The notes beneath the pieces were generated by a model, which worked only from the letters and a program-made list of their open reading frames with translations, was not told the origin of the DNA and did not search any database. From NCBI GenBank assembly GCA_946885645.1, contig CAMPGU010000160.1, positions 1-9,318 on the forward strand: 9,318 nt of DNA, given 5' to 3'. The DNA comes from an uncultured Haloferula sp. GTDB lineage: Bacteria; Verrucomicrobiota; Verrucomicrobiae; Verrucomicrobiales; Akkermansiaceae. The position numbers were made by a program, and so were the translations under genes. This document shows, in pieces, positions 1-5,684 of the stretch (position 1 is the stretch's first letter; the number at the start of each line of letters is the position of its first letter).

Positions 1-24
1 TTCCCAGCTTCTTCCCGATCCTTC

Positions 25-615
25 ATGTCATCCCGCACCGCCAGCCGCAGCCGCAAGACCGCGGAAACGCAAATCGAACTGTCGATCGACCTCGACGGTA
101 CCGGAGAATCCGAAATTTCCACCGGGATCGGCTTCTTCGAACACATGTTGACCCTCTTTTCCCGCCACGGTCTCTTCGACCTGAAGCTGGACGCAAAGGG
201 TGATCTGGAGGTCGATTTCCACCACACCGTGGAGGACACGGGGATCGTGATCGGCGACGCGATGCGCGAAGCGCTGGGCACGAAGGAGGGGATCCGCCGC
301 TACGGGGCCTGCTACCTGCCGATGGACGAAACCTTGGCGCGCGTGGTGGTGGATCTGAGCAACCGCCCGCATTTGGAGTTCCGGGCCGATCCGGCGACCC
401 CATCCGCCCCGAATTTCCCTTTCACGCTGGTGGAGGAATTCTGCCGCGCCCTCGCGTCGAATCTCCGGGCGAACATTCACGTCGAGTTGCTTTACGGCCG
501 CGACGGCCACCACATCGCGGAGGCGATTTTCAAAGGCCTTGCCCGCGCCCTGCGGGAGGCTTGCGAGAAAGACCCGCGGGTCAAAGGCATCCCGAGCACG
601 AAGGAAGCGCTGTGA
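25..615 (+). CDS. hisB: Imidazoleglycerol-phosphate dehydratase (HisB), monofunctional
   Basis: This cytosolic enzyme dehydrates imidazole glycerol phosphate to imidazole acetol phosphate, the sixth step of histidine synthesis. The 196-residue protein has the usual length of a stand-alone HisB and lacks the N-terminal histidinol-phosphatase domain of the E. coli fusion. Signature motifs are visible: GFFEHM at 36-41, HHTVEDTGI at 66-74, GRDGHHIAEA at 158-167 and the terminal GIPSTKEAL. From family knowledge, H40, H66, H67, E70, H162, H163 and E166 are the expected manganese and substrate ligands. The common LDHM is FEHM here, a mild substitution. The ATG at 25 is chosen because the conserved SRKTAET block begins at residue 9. 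No Shine-Dalgarno sequence precedes it; the 24 bases upstream are pyrimidine-rich. The upstream part of any operon is outside the window. The next gene is hisH, 96 bases downstream. Confidence 0.97.
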   Translation: MSSRTASRSRKTAETQIELSIDLDGTGESEISTGIGFFEHMLTLFSRHGLFDLKLDAKGDLEVDFHHTVEDTGIVIGDAMREALGTKEGIRRYGACYLPMDETLARVVVDLSNRPHLEFRADPATPSAPNFPFTLVEEFCRALASNLRANIHVELLYGRDGHHIAEAIFKGLARALREACEKDPRVKGIPSTKEAL

Positions 616-630
616 AATCGAGGAATGATA

Positions 631-692
631 ATTGAGCAGTGATTAGTGGCGGATCTCCTGCCAGGCCGTCTTTCCAACAATCAATACTCAAT
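631..692. repeat. AT-rich imperfect inverted repeat between hisB and hisH
   Basis: Arms at 631-644 (ATTGAGCAGTGATT) and 679-692 (AATCAATACTCAAT) pair at 12 of 14 positions around a 34-base GC-richer centre. The right arm is itself built of two near-identical heptamers, TCAATAC and TCAATAA (681-694). The composition stands out from the GC-rich coding DNA on both sides. The repeat could be a short interspersed palindromic element or a processing or termination structure in the hisB-hisH mRNA. The sequence alone does not decide. Confidence 0.5.
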
Positions 693-711
693 AACCCATA
701 TCCGTTCCACC

Positions 712-1335
712 ATGACCGGCATCATCGACTATGGAGCAGGCAATCTGCGCAGCGTGGCAAACGCGGTGCATGCCCTGGGCATCGAGCCGCGGCTGGTTTC
801 CGAGCCGGGGCAGATGGAAGGCCTGAGCCATCTGATCCTGCCCGGCGTCGGGGCCTTCGGCGATTGCATGGCGGAGCTGGAGAAGCGCGGCCTGACGGAG
901 GCGATCCGCGAGTGGGTGCTCGCGGGCAAGCCCTACTTCGGGATTTGTCTGGGCTATCAGATCCTCTTCGAGGGAAGCGAGGAGATGGCAGGCACCCGCG
1001 GCCTCGGGATCTTCCCGGGGAAGGTGAAGCGCTTCACGGAAGATGGCCGCAAGATCCCGCACATGGGTTGGAATTCCGCCGTGCCGCGCGATCCTGCCGA
1101 TGAAATGTGGCGGGGCCTCGGGGAGACGCCGTACTTCTACTTCGTGCACTCCTTTTTCCCGGTGCCCGCCGATCCTTCGATCATCGCGATGGAGACGGAG
1201 TACGGGGAGAAGTTCGCCAGCGCCATCCGCTCCGGCGCGGTGGTGGCGACCCAGTTTCACCCGGAAAAGAGCCAACAGGCAGGGTTGAAGTTGCTGGGGA
1301 ATTTCCTGCACACCCAGGTTCCGGCGGGAGTCTGA
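712..1335 (+). CDS. hisH: Imidazole glycerol phosphate synthase, glutaminase subunit HisH
   Basis: HisH hydrolyses glutamine and channels the ammonia to HisF, which makes imidazole glycerol phosphate (the HisB substrate) and AICAR. The 207-residue protein is a complete class I glutamine amidotransferase. It starts with IIDYGAGNLRSV (4-15), has the oxyanion segment PGVGAFGD (44-51), the nucleophile C79 in GICLGYQ (77-83) and the H183/E185 pair in TQFHPEKS (180-187). The ATG at 712 is chosen because family members begin within a few residues of the DYGAGN motif. An in-frame GTG at 646 would add an unconserved stretch read through the intergenic repeat. No Shine-Dalgarno sequence is visible (TCCGTTCCACC precedes the start). 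The partner hisF is not in this window, so the pathway genes are at least partly dispersed. Confidence 0.97.
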   Translation: MTGIIDYGAGNLRSVANAVHALGIEPRLVSEPGQMEGLSHLILPGVGAFGDCMAELEKRGLTEAIREWVLAGKPYFGICLGYQILFEGSEEMAGTRGLGIFPGKVKRFTEDGRKIPHMGWNSAVPRDPADEMWRGLGETPYFYFVHSFFPVPADPSIIAMETEYGEKFASAIRSGAVVATQFHPEKSQQAGLKLLGNFLHTQVPAGV

Positions 1336-1348
1336 GCCCGCAGGGCTC
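1334..1348 (+). terminator. Small hairpin overlapping the hisH stop codon
   Basis: GAGCCC (1334-1339) and GGGCTC (1343-1348) form a perfect 6-bp stem with a GCA loop that begins inside the TGA stop. No T-run follows, so it is at best a weak terminator or pause site. Read-through into the next gene is possible. Confidence 0.25.
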
Positions 1349-1398
1349 TCTGGGTCAGCCATTCTCCCGTCTTGTCCGCGGTTGCGGTTTCCGATTGA

Positions 1399-2877
1399 AT
1401 GTCCGGTATGGTGAAATACCGCCCCTCGAAGTCCTTCCTGCTCACGATGGCCGGCATGGTACCGGTCGGAGCCGTGCTCTTCTTCGGACTGCTGCCGGAG
1501 CTCGAGGCGATCTCGAAGCCGCCGGTGCCGGGAGTGATCATCTTTCCCGCGACGCGGCCGATGGACTCGCCGACGACGGCCCGGCAGTCCGGAGGCCCCC
1601 GCTCCTCCGGAGGCGGGTGGTCCCTGGACTGGCTGCAGGGGCACTATGAGAACTTGATGGCTTGGGATCGCAATCCGTGGAAGCGCCGCAAGACGGGCTT
1701 CGGCGACCACTATTTCGACCTTCTGGCCTCGACGAACCCCGCCGACCGGGCGAAAGCGGCGGAGATCCGCAAGCAGGCGCAGTTCCTCTACCAGCAGGTG
1801 CTGAAGCGCTATCCGGAGCTGGCGGTGACCCTGCGCGAGGTGCCCGCGGAGCGGAACGGCTTCCTCCAATTGCTGGATCTTTTGGAACGGTTTCAGGCGG
1901 ACCCGGCACGGCGCCTTCCCCGCGATGTCCCCGCCCTCCAACTCCCGGAGAGTTTGACCAAATTCCTCTCCGGCTCCGGCCCTTGGGACCCGGCGGAAGC
2001 AAGAGCATGGCTGGCAAAAGAGAAGGCACTGCTCGACGAGGTGCGGACCATCGGACTGCTGCCGGAGCAGTCGAGCGCGGGGATCGACGTGAACCGCTAC
2101 TCTTTCTTCTCCGCCCGCGTGGTGAAGGGCTTTTCGGATGCGCTGTTGCTGGAGGCGCGGCTGGCCGCGGAAGAAGGCAATGTCGCCGGGGCCCTCGACG
2201 CGATCCGCGCGGCGAAGGGGGTGGGCGACCACATCGGCAAAATCGAGACGCCCTCCCTGCTCTCGGTGACCGTGCAGATCCTCTTGAATCTGCAGGTGCA
2301 GTCCCAGGTAGTCTCCCATATCATTCCCGCGCTGCCTCCGGGGCAATTCGACCCGGCGGCGTGGGAGGCCGCCGTTCGCCCGGAGGTGCTGCCGCCCTCG
2401 GAGTATTCGCGGATCATGAAGGGCGAATGGCACATCGGCGTGCAGCAGTATATTTTGCCCATCGCCTGCGATGTGGAAGATCCGAAGTATGCCCCGGATC
2501 CGGAAGCCTTGATCGACTTCTACTCCGGGCGCTTCGCCGAGGTGGTCGCCACTCATGACAAACCAGCTATCGCGGAGTGGGCCACCGTGGCAGTGCCGGC
2601 ACCGCCAACGACGGGCCACCTCTCGCGAAGCAACAGGCAAGCGGCCGAGATGATGTTCGTGGGGGAGCAGGCCTGGTCGAAGGGGCTCTTGCGCGCGATG
2701 CATTCCACCGGGATGACGAATGCCGCCTTCGCGATGATGAAGGGCCAGCCGATCCCGGCTGATCCCATCCATGGCCTCCCCTATGTCTGGGACCCCGCGA
2801 CACGCCAGCTTTCGCCGCCCGCCGATCCGGTCTTCGAGGAGCAGCAGCTCAAGCCGATCACGGTTCCGGCTCGCTGA
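1399..2877 (+). CDS. Membrane-anchored protein of unknown function
   Basis: I do not recognise a named family. The 492-residue product has a basic N-terminus and one hydrophobic segment at about 13-33 with no obvious signal-peptidase site. It is therefore probably a signal anchor with the bulk in the periplasm. A Ser/Gly/Pro-rich linker (56-73) leads to a mostly helical body with Ala/Glu/Leu-rich stretches at 115-165 and 198-300. Residues 248-280, rich in AEEGN and ALDAIRAA-type turns, look TPR-like. Near the C-terminus, PADPIHGLPYVWDP (453-466) resembles the DPF-G-PL-Y motif at the end of many large helical proteins of Planctomycetes and Verrucomicrobiota; this resemblance is from memory and weak. 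An ATG at 1408 is an equally possible start. It lies 63 bases after hisH in the same direction, but nothing suggests a role in histidine synthesis. Confidence 0.85.
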   Translation: MSGMVKYRPSKSFLLTMAGMVPVGAVLFFGLLPELEAISKPPVPGVIIFPATRPMDSPTTARQSGGPRSSGGGWSLDWLQGHYENLMAWDRNPWKRRKTGFGDHYFDLLASTNPADRAKAAEIRKQAQFLYQQVLKRYPELAVTLREVPAERNGFLQLLDLLERFQADPARRLPRDVPALQLPESLTKFLSGSGPWDPAEARAWLAKEKALLDEVRTIGLLPEQSSAGIDVNRYSFFSARVVKGFSDALLLEARLAAEEGNVAGALDAIRAAKGVGDHIGKIETPSLLSVTVQILLNLQVQSQVVSHIIPALPPGQFDPAAWEAAVRPEVLPPSEYSRIMKGEWHIGVQQYILPIACDVEDPKYAPDPEALIDFYSGRFAEVVATHDKPAIAEWATVAVPAPPTTGHLSRSNRQAAEMMFVGEQAWSKGLLRAMHSTGMTNAAFAMMKGQPIPADPIHGLPYVWDPATRQLSPPADPVFEEQQLKPITVPAR

Positions 2878-2946
2878 CTCCCGCGACTTCCTCCAAGGCT
2901 GGCTATTTCCTCGTCATGGGGAATCCTGCCGCTTACGCGTTCCCCC

Positions 2947-4095
2947 GTGCGGCACGTCGCGGTCATCGTCGAAACCTCCACGCAATACGGGCGGAACCTG
3001 ATCCGCGGGATCGCGCGCTTCGGCCGCTTGCACGATTGGCAGATCCACTTCGAATACCGCGGGAAGACGGCGGCGGAGCCGGATTGGCTGGCGGATTTCA
3101 AGGGCGACGGCGTGATCACGACCAGCCCCGACCAGAAGCACTCCAAGGCGCTGCGCAAGCAGGGCATGCCGGTCTTCGATCTCCAGAGCACCTTGCTCGA
3201 CCCGGCGGGCGAGCATCTCATCGTCGATAGCGATCACCGCGCGGTCGGCCGGATGGCTGCCGAGCATTTCATCGAAAAGGGCCACCGGCATTTCGCCTTC
3301 CTCGGTTACAGCGATCACAACGTCTCGCGCGAGCGCGAGATCGGCTTCACCGAAGCGCTCGGTGCCCGCGGCCACAAGCCGCTCTGCCATCACACGCCGG
3401 AGCGGAAGGCCCGGACCTTCGAGACCCTGCAGCGCGGGGACGAGGCCTTCATCGCCTCCCTGCCGAAGCCCTGCGCGCTTTTCTGTTGCTGGGACGAGGT
3501 GGCCTTCCGGGCCGTGCAGTCCGCGCTCGAACAGAAGATCGCCGTGCCGGAAGACCTCGCGGTGCTGGGAGTGGATAACGATCCGGTCTTCTCCGGCACG
3601 TCGCGGATTCCCCTTTCGAGCATCGATCCCGACATCATCCGCATGGGCTTCCTGGCCGCCTCGTGGCTGGCGGAAATGATGGCGGGAAAGCACCTGAACC
3701 AGGTGAAGCTGGAGCGCCTGGTGCCGCCGAAGAGCCTCATCGTCCGGCAATCCACCGCGCTCGATGCGATCGAAGATCCGGTGGTGCGCCGCTTTCTGGA
3801 GCTGCTGCGCCAACAGCAGCCCGGCATGCTCACTATCGAGCAATTGTCCCGCGAGTGCCACGTCTCCCGCCGCTTGTTAGAGCAGCGCGTGAAGGCCGCC
3901 ACCGGCAAGACACCGCGGCAGCTTCTGAGCCAGACGCTGGTGGATGCCATCCAGCGTTTCCTCTCGCAAACGGACTATACCCTGGCGCACATCGCGGAGT
4001 TGCTCGGCTTCGAGCATGCGGAACGCTTGAGCCATCTTTTTCGCAGACAGACCTCGATGACCCCCGGGGAATACCGTAAGTCCACGGGCACCTGA
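2947..4095 (+). CDS. XylR-family transcriptional regulator (LacI-type sensor plus AraC-type HTH)
   Basis: This is probably a cytosolic, sugar-responsive DNA-binding regulator. Residues 1 to about 275 resemble the periplasmic-binding-protein-like sensor of LacI/GalR proteins: VAVIVETSTQYGRNLIRGI (4-22), HFIEKGHRHFAFLG (107-120), PEDLAVLGVDND (201-212) and SSIDPDIIRMG (224-234). There is no N-terminal LacI helix-turn-helix. The C-terminus instead carries the two AraC helix-turn-helix motifs, LTIEQLSRECHVSRRLLEQR (295-314) and LAHIAELLGFEHAERLSHLF (346-365), closing with the typical MTPGEYRK (371-378). E. coli XylR has the same domain order, hence the family call; the ligand is unknown. The GTG at 2947 is the first plausible start in a frame open from the previous gene's stop, and it puts the conserved first strand at residue 4. 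No Shine-Dalgarno sequence is seen. No sugar-catabolic operon lies beside it, so its target is not evident. Confidence 0.93.
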   Translation: MRHVAVIVETSTQYGRNLIRGIARFGRLHDWQIHFEYRGKTAAEPDWLADFKGDGVITTSPDQKHSKALRKQGMPVFDLQSTLLDPAGEHLIVDSDHRAVGRMAAEHFIEKGHRHFAFLGYSDHNVSREREIGFTEALGARGHKPLCHHTPERKARTFETLQRGDEAFIASLPKPCALFCCWDEVAFRAVQSALEQKIAVPEDLAVLGVDNDPVFSGTSRIPLSSIDPDIIRMGFLAASWLAEMMAGKHLNQVKLERLVPPKSLIVRQSTALDAIEDPVVRRFLELLRQQQPGMLTIEQLSRECHVSRRLLEQRVKAATGKTPRQLLSQTLVDAIQRFLSQTDYTLAHIAELLGFEHAERLSHLFRRQTSMTPGEYRKSTGT

Positions 4096-4236
4096 GAGTT
4101 CAGGTCTTCGCAAAATCGCAAGCCGGGTTCCCCTCTTCATAATGCGGGGCAAGAAGGAACAGGTTACTTTCGCGTCACTCGTTGGGAGCATTCCTTCCAA
4201 AGCCGACCTTCGAAAGACCTCGAACAAAACAAAGCC

Positions 4237-4308
4237 ATGTCAGTTCCTTCAGCCATCTCTTTCCCGGTGAATTCCGGTTCTTCGCAGCAGAACGGCGCAC
4301 GCCGCTAA
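4237..4308 (+). CDS. Putative small ORF, 23 codons, ahead of a strong terminator
   Basis: An ATG-to-TAA frame of 23 residues begins MSVPSAISFP and ends QQNGARR. It is serine-rich (six Ser) and has no cysteine or hydrophobic helix. Its stop lies 20 bases before a very strong intrinsic terminator, and the DNA in front of it (about 4100-4236) is AT-richer than its surroundings, as expected of a promoter and 5' leader. There is no Shine-Dalgarno sequence, but AAAACAAAGCC just upstream is A-rich. A second frame of 42 codons (4142-4270) overlaps it, so the transcript could encode either peptide or be a non-coding RNA. I do not recognise a family. Confidence 0.35.
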   Translation: MSVPSAISFPVNSGSSQQNGARR

Positions 4309-4328
4309 GCTCGCCCTGAGTCTTCCCG

Positions 4329-4366
4329 GCGCCGGCCCCTTCTCCACAGGGGCCGGCGCTTTTTTT
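4329..4366 (+). terminator. Strong intrinsic terminator after the small ORF
   Basis: A perfect 12-bp GC-rich stem (4329-4340 with 4348-4359) encloses a 7-base loop, TCTCCAC, and is followed directly by seven T (4360-4366). This is the clearest Rho-independent terminator in the window. It would end a transcript from the small unit upstream, or read-through from the regulator gene, and it separates both from the PEP-CTERM gene. Confidence 0.93.
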
Positions 4367-4632
4367 GCGTCCCGGGCAAGCGTCCGGGCTTCTCGGTTCC
4401 ATCGGGAGGGGCGGAAAAATCCGCATGGTGAAAACTCCCCGGCAGCTGTGAAAGCCTTTGAATGCTGGAGGAGAACCTCCTATCGGAGCCTCGATCCCGC
4501 TCACCGAAGTAAGTCATCCGACGAAATCATACCGGCTTCCGGCGAGGGGATCATAGTGGCCGGCAGGGAAGTTCGCTACTGTGCGCCACGGTTGCGGGCC
4601 TACCCAAGTTCCAAGCCTGCGACCGCCACTCC
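4367..4632 (+). other. Hairpin-rich non-coding leader, weakly cobalamin-riboswitch-like
   Basis: No convincing gene lies here. Several small stems follow one another: CCGGG pairing at 4371-4388, GCGGA-AAAA-TCCGC at 4411-4424, GGAGG-AGAA-CCTCC at 4467-4480, ATCG/CGAT at 4482-4495, and a 10-bp stem with two wobbles at 4590-4599/4615-4624. The order GGTTCC, GGGA, GCGG-AAAAATCCGC, CTCCCCGGCAGCTGTGA (4395-4450) recalls the conserved 5' half of cobalamin riboswitches. However, the core GGTG after GGGAA is altered, extra bases are inserted, and the closing B12 box (GGAGACCTGCC type) is not clearly present near 4510-4535. The downstream gene has no evident link to B12. The segment probably contains the promoter and 5' UTR of the PEP-CTERM gene; I cannot place the promoter. 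Confidence 0.3.
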
Positions 4633-4687
4633 CGAACCCTCGAACCCTCGAACCCTCGAACCCTCGAACCCTCGAACCCTCGAACCC
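4633..4687 (+). repeat. Tandem octamer repeat (CGAACCCT) abutting a start codon
   Basis: Six perfect copies of CGAACCCT (4633-4680) and a seventh lacking only its last base (4681-4687) run in tandem. One base separates the repeat from the ATG of the PEP-CTERM gene at 4689. The repeat therefore fills the place where a ribosome-binding site would be. The 8-base unit is not a multiple of three, so copy-number change would alter leader length and would shift any frame started further upstream. Slipped-strand variation is possible; variation in nature is not shown here. Confidence 0.97.
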
Positions 4688-4688
4688 A

Positions 4689-5552
4689 ATGACCCATACC
4701 CGCATCCTCCTCCCGGCATCGTTGATCGCCGCAGGTTTCTTCGGCTCTGCAGCCGCGAATGCCGCCACGGTCGCCTACTGGAATTTCGACGAAGGCACAC
4801 CCGGTGCCTTCTTTTCCGACGATCCGGCCGATGACCTCTCCGGCAACGGCTATTCCATGTCCGGCTTCGATACGAGCTTCGGGCCGGCCTACTCCGCACT
4901 GGGCGATACCGCCTCAGGGAGCGGATTGAGCCTCGACACTCTCACCGGCGGGCGCGACGGCTACACCACGGATGCCACCATCAACGCATGGGAACCGCAG
5001 CAATGGACGATCGAAACCACCGTGAGGCTGGATGCGGCAGGAGGATTCCTCACCGTCATCGGGCGCGACGGCTCCTCCTTCGGCGGTCCGCTCTCCGATT
5101 TCTATCTTCAGAAACACGCGGGCGCGAACGGCGGCCTCGGCTCCTGGCGCGTGGACTTTTCCACCGTGGGCGGGCAACGCGTGACGATGGATAGCGCCTT
5201 TAGCCCGGTGGCCGGCACATATTACCAGCTCGCCGTCACCAGCGACGGCACCACCGCGAAGTTCTTTGTGAACGACCTGGGAGGCGGGCTGGGCTATCAG
5301 GAGGCCTCCTCGGTATTGCTCACGGGAGGGGACGCGACCGCAAACGCCCTTTCCTCTCCGAACGGCAACTGGACCTTCGGCCGGGGCTGGTACAACGGCG
5401 GCTTCGTGGATCACATCGACGGCACCATCGACGAGGTCCGCTTCAGCGATACGGCCCTTGCGCCCGGGCAGTTCATCCAGGTGCCGGAGCCGGGCACCAC
5501 CCTGCTGGGAGCTCTTGCCGGCCTCGCCATCATGGCTCGCCGGAGGAGGTAA
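4689..5552 (+). CDS. PEP-CTERM protein with LamG/concanavalin-like domain
   Basis: This is an exported surface or extracellular protein, probably processed by an exosortase. The 287-residue product has a signal peptide with a hydrophobic core at 6-23 and a likely cut after ANA (23-25). A LamG-like beta-sandwich spans about 27-264: VAYWNFDEG (28-36), WTIETTVRLD (106-115), YYQLAVTSDGT (178-188) and the usual closing strand IDGTIDEVRFSD (243-254). The C-terminal sorting tail at 265-287 is VPEPG, a hydrophobic helix and RRRR. No cysteine is present. Such domains often bind carbohydrate, but the ligand is unknown. The ATG at 4689 is chosen because it starts the signal peptide exactly; an upstream in-frame GTG (4581) would translate the octamer repeat. 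No exosortase gene is in the window. The gene has its own terminator and appears monocistronic. Confidence 0.93.
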   Translation: MTHTRILLPASLIAAGFFGSAAANAATVAYWNFDEGTPGAFFSDDPADDLSGNGYSMSGFDTSFGPAYSALGDTASGSGLSLDTLTGGRDGYTTDATINAWEPQQWTIETTVRLDAAGGFLTVIGRDGSSFGGPLSDFYLQKHAGANGGLGSWRVDFSTVGGQRVTMDSAFSPVAGTYYQLAVTSDGTTAKFFVNDLGGGLGYQEASSVLLTGGDATANALSSPNGNWTFGRGWYNGGFVDHIDGTIDEVRFSDTALAPGQFIQVPEPGTTLLGALAGLAIMARRRR

Positions 5553-5568
5553 TCCGGATTTACCCGAT

Positions 5569-5599
5569 ACGCCGGCCCTCCTGCAGGGCCGGCGTCTTT
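5569..5599 (+). terminator. Intrinsic terminator of the PEP-CTERM gene
   Basis: A perfect 11-bp stem, ACGCCGGCCCT (5569-5579) with AGGGCCGGCGT (5585-5595), has a 5-base loop and is followed by CTTTG. The T-run is short, but the stem is strong and sits 16 bases after the stop codon. Its GCCGGCCC/GGGCCGGC core is the same as in the terminator at 4329-4366. Confidence 0.8.
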
Positions 5600-5646
5600 G
5601 TGCGCAGGGGCGGATGGCACCCGGGGAAACGACCCGGACGCCCTTC

Positions 5647-5674
5647 TGGACAAGCCGCGCGGACTCTCTAACGT
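5647..5674 (+). promoter_or_regulatory. Possible promoter of the carboxypeptidase gene
   Basis: TGGACA (5647-5652) matches the sigma-70 -35 box at five of six bases. TAACGT (5669-5674) is a poor -10 candidate at a 16-base spacing. Transcription from here would give an almost leaderless mRNA, since the ATG is at 5685. It is a weak match and promoters of this phylum are poorly defined. Confidence 0.28.
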
Positions 5675-5684
5675 CCGTTTCGAT

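Noticed and set aside
1372..1398. Promoter (TTGTCC with a downstream GATTGA) before the unknown membrane protein
   Set aside because: The spacing is only 15 bases and the -10 match is poor. Read-through from hisH is equally likely.
688..2772. Very long open frame on the minus strand (about 694 codons)
   Set aside because: It lies antisense to hisH and the unknown membrane protein, both with better support. Open antisense frames arise from codon bias in GC-rich genes, and the translation is Arg/His/Gly-rich without recognisable motifs.
4142..4270. 42-codon frame MRGKKEQVTF... overlapping the 23-codon small ORF
   Set aside because: It has no ribosome-binding site and no recognisable family, and it overlaps the alternative small ORF. 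Its start lies in the CATAATG box that may be promoter. It is not listed as a gene, only noted as an alternative.
4400..4450. Resemblance to a SAM-I riboswitch (GGTGAAAACTCCCCGGCAGC)
   Set aside because: Only the short GAAA-CCC-GGCA-like stretch fits. The surrounding stems of a SAM-I fold are not present.
4581..4688. N-terminal extension of the PEP-CTERM protein from an in-frame GTG
   Set aside because: It would translate the octamer repeat as Pro/Arg/Leu-rich repeats ahead of a perfectly placed signal peptide, which would block export.
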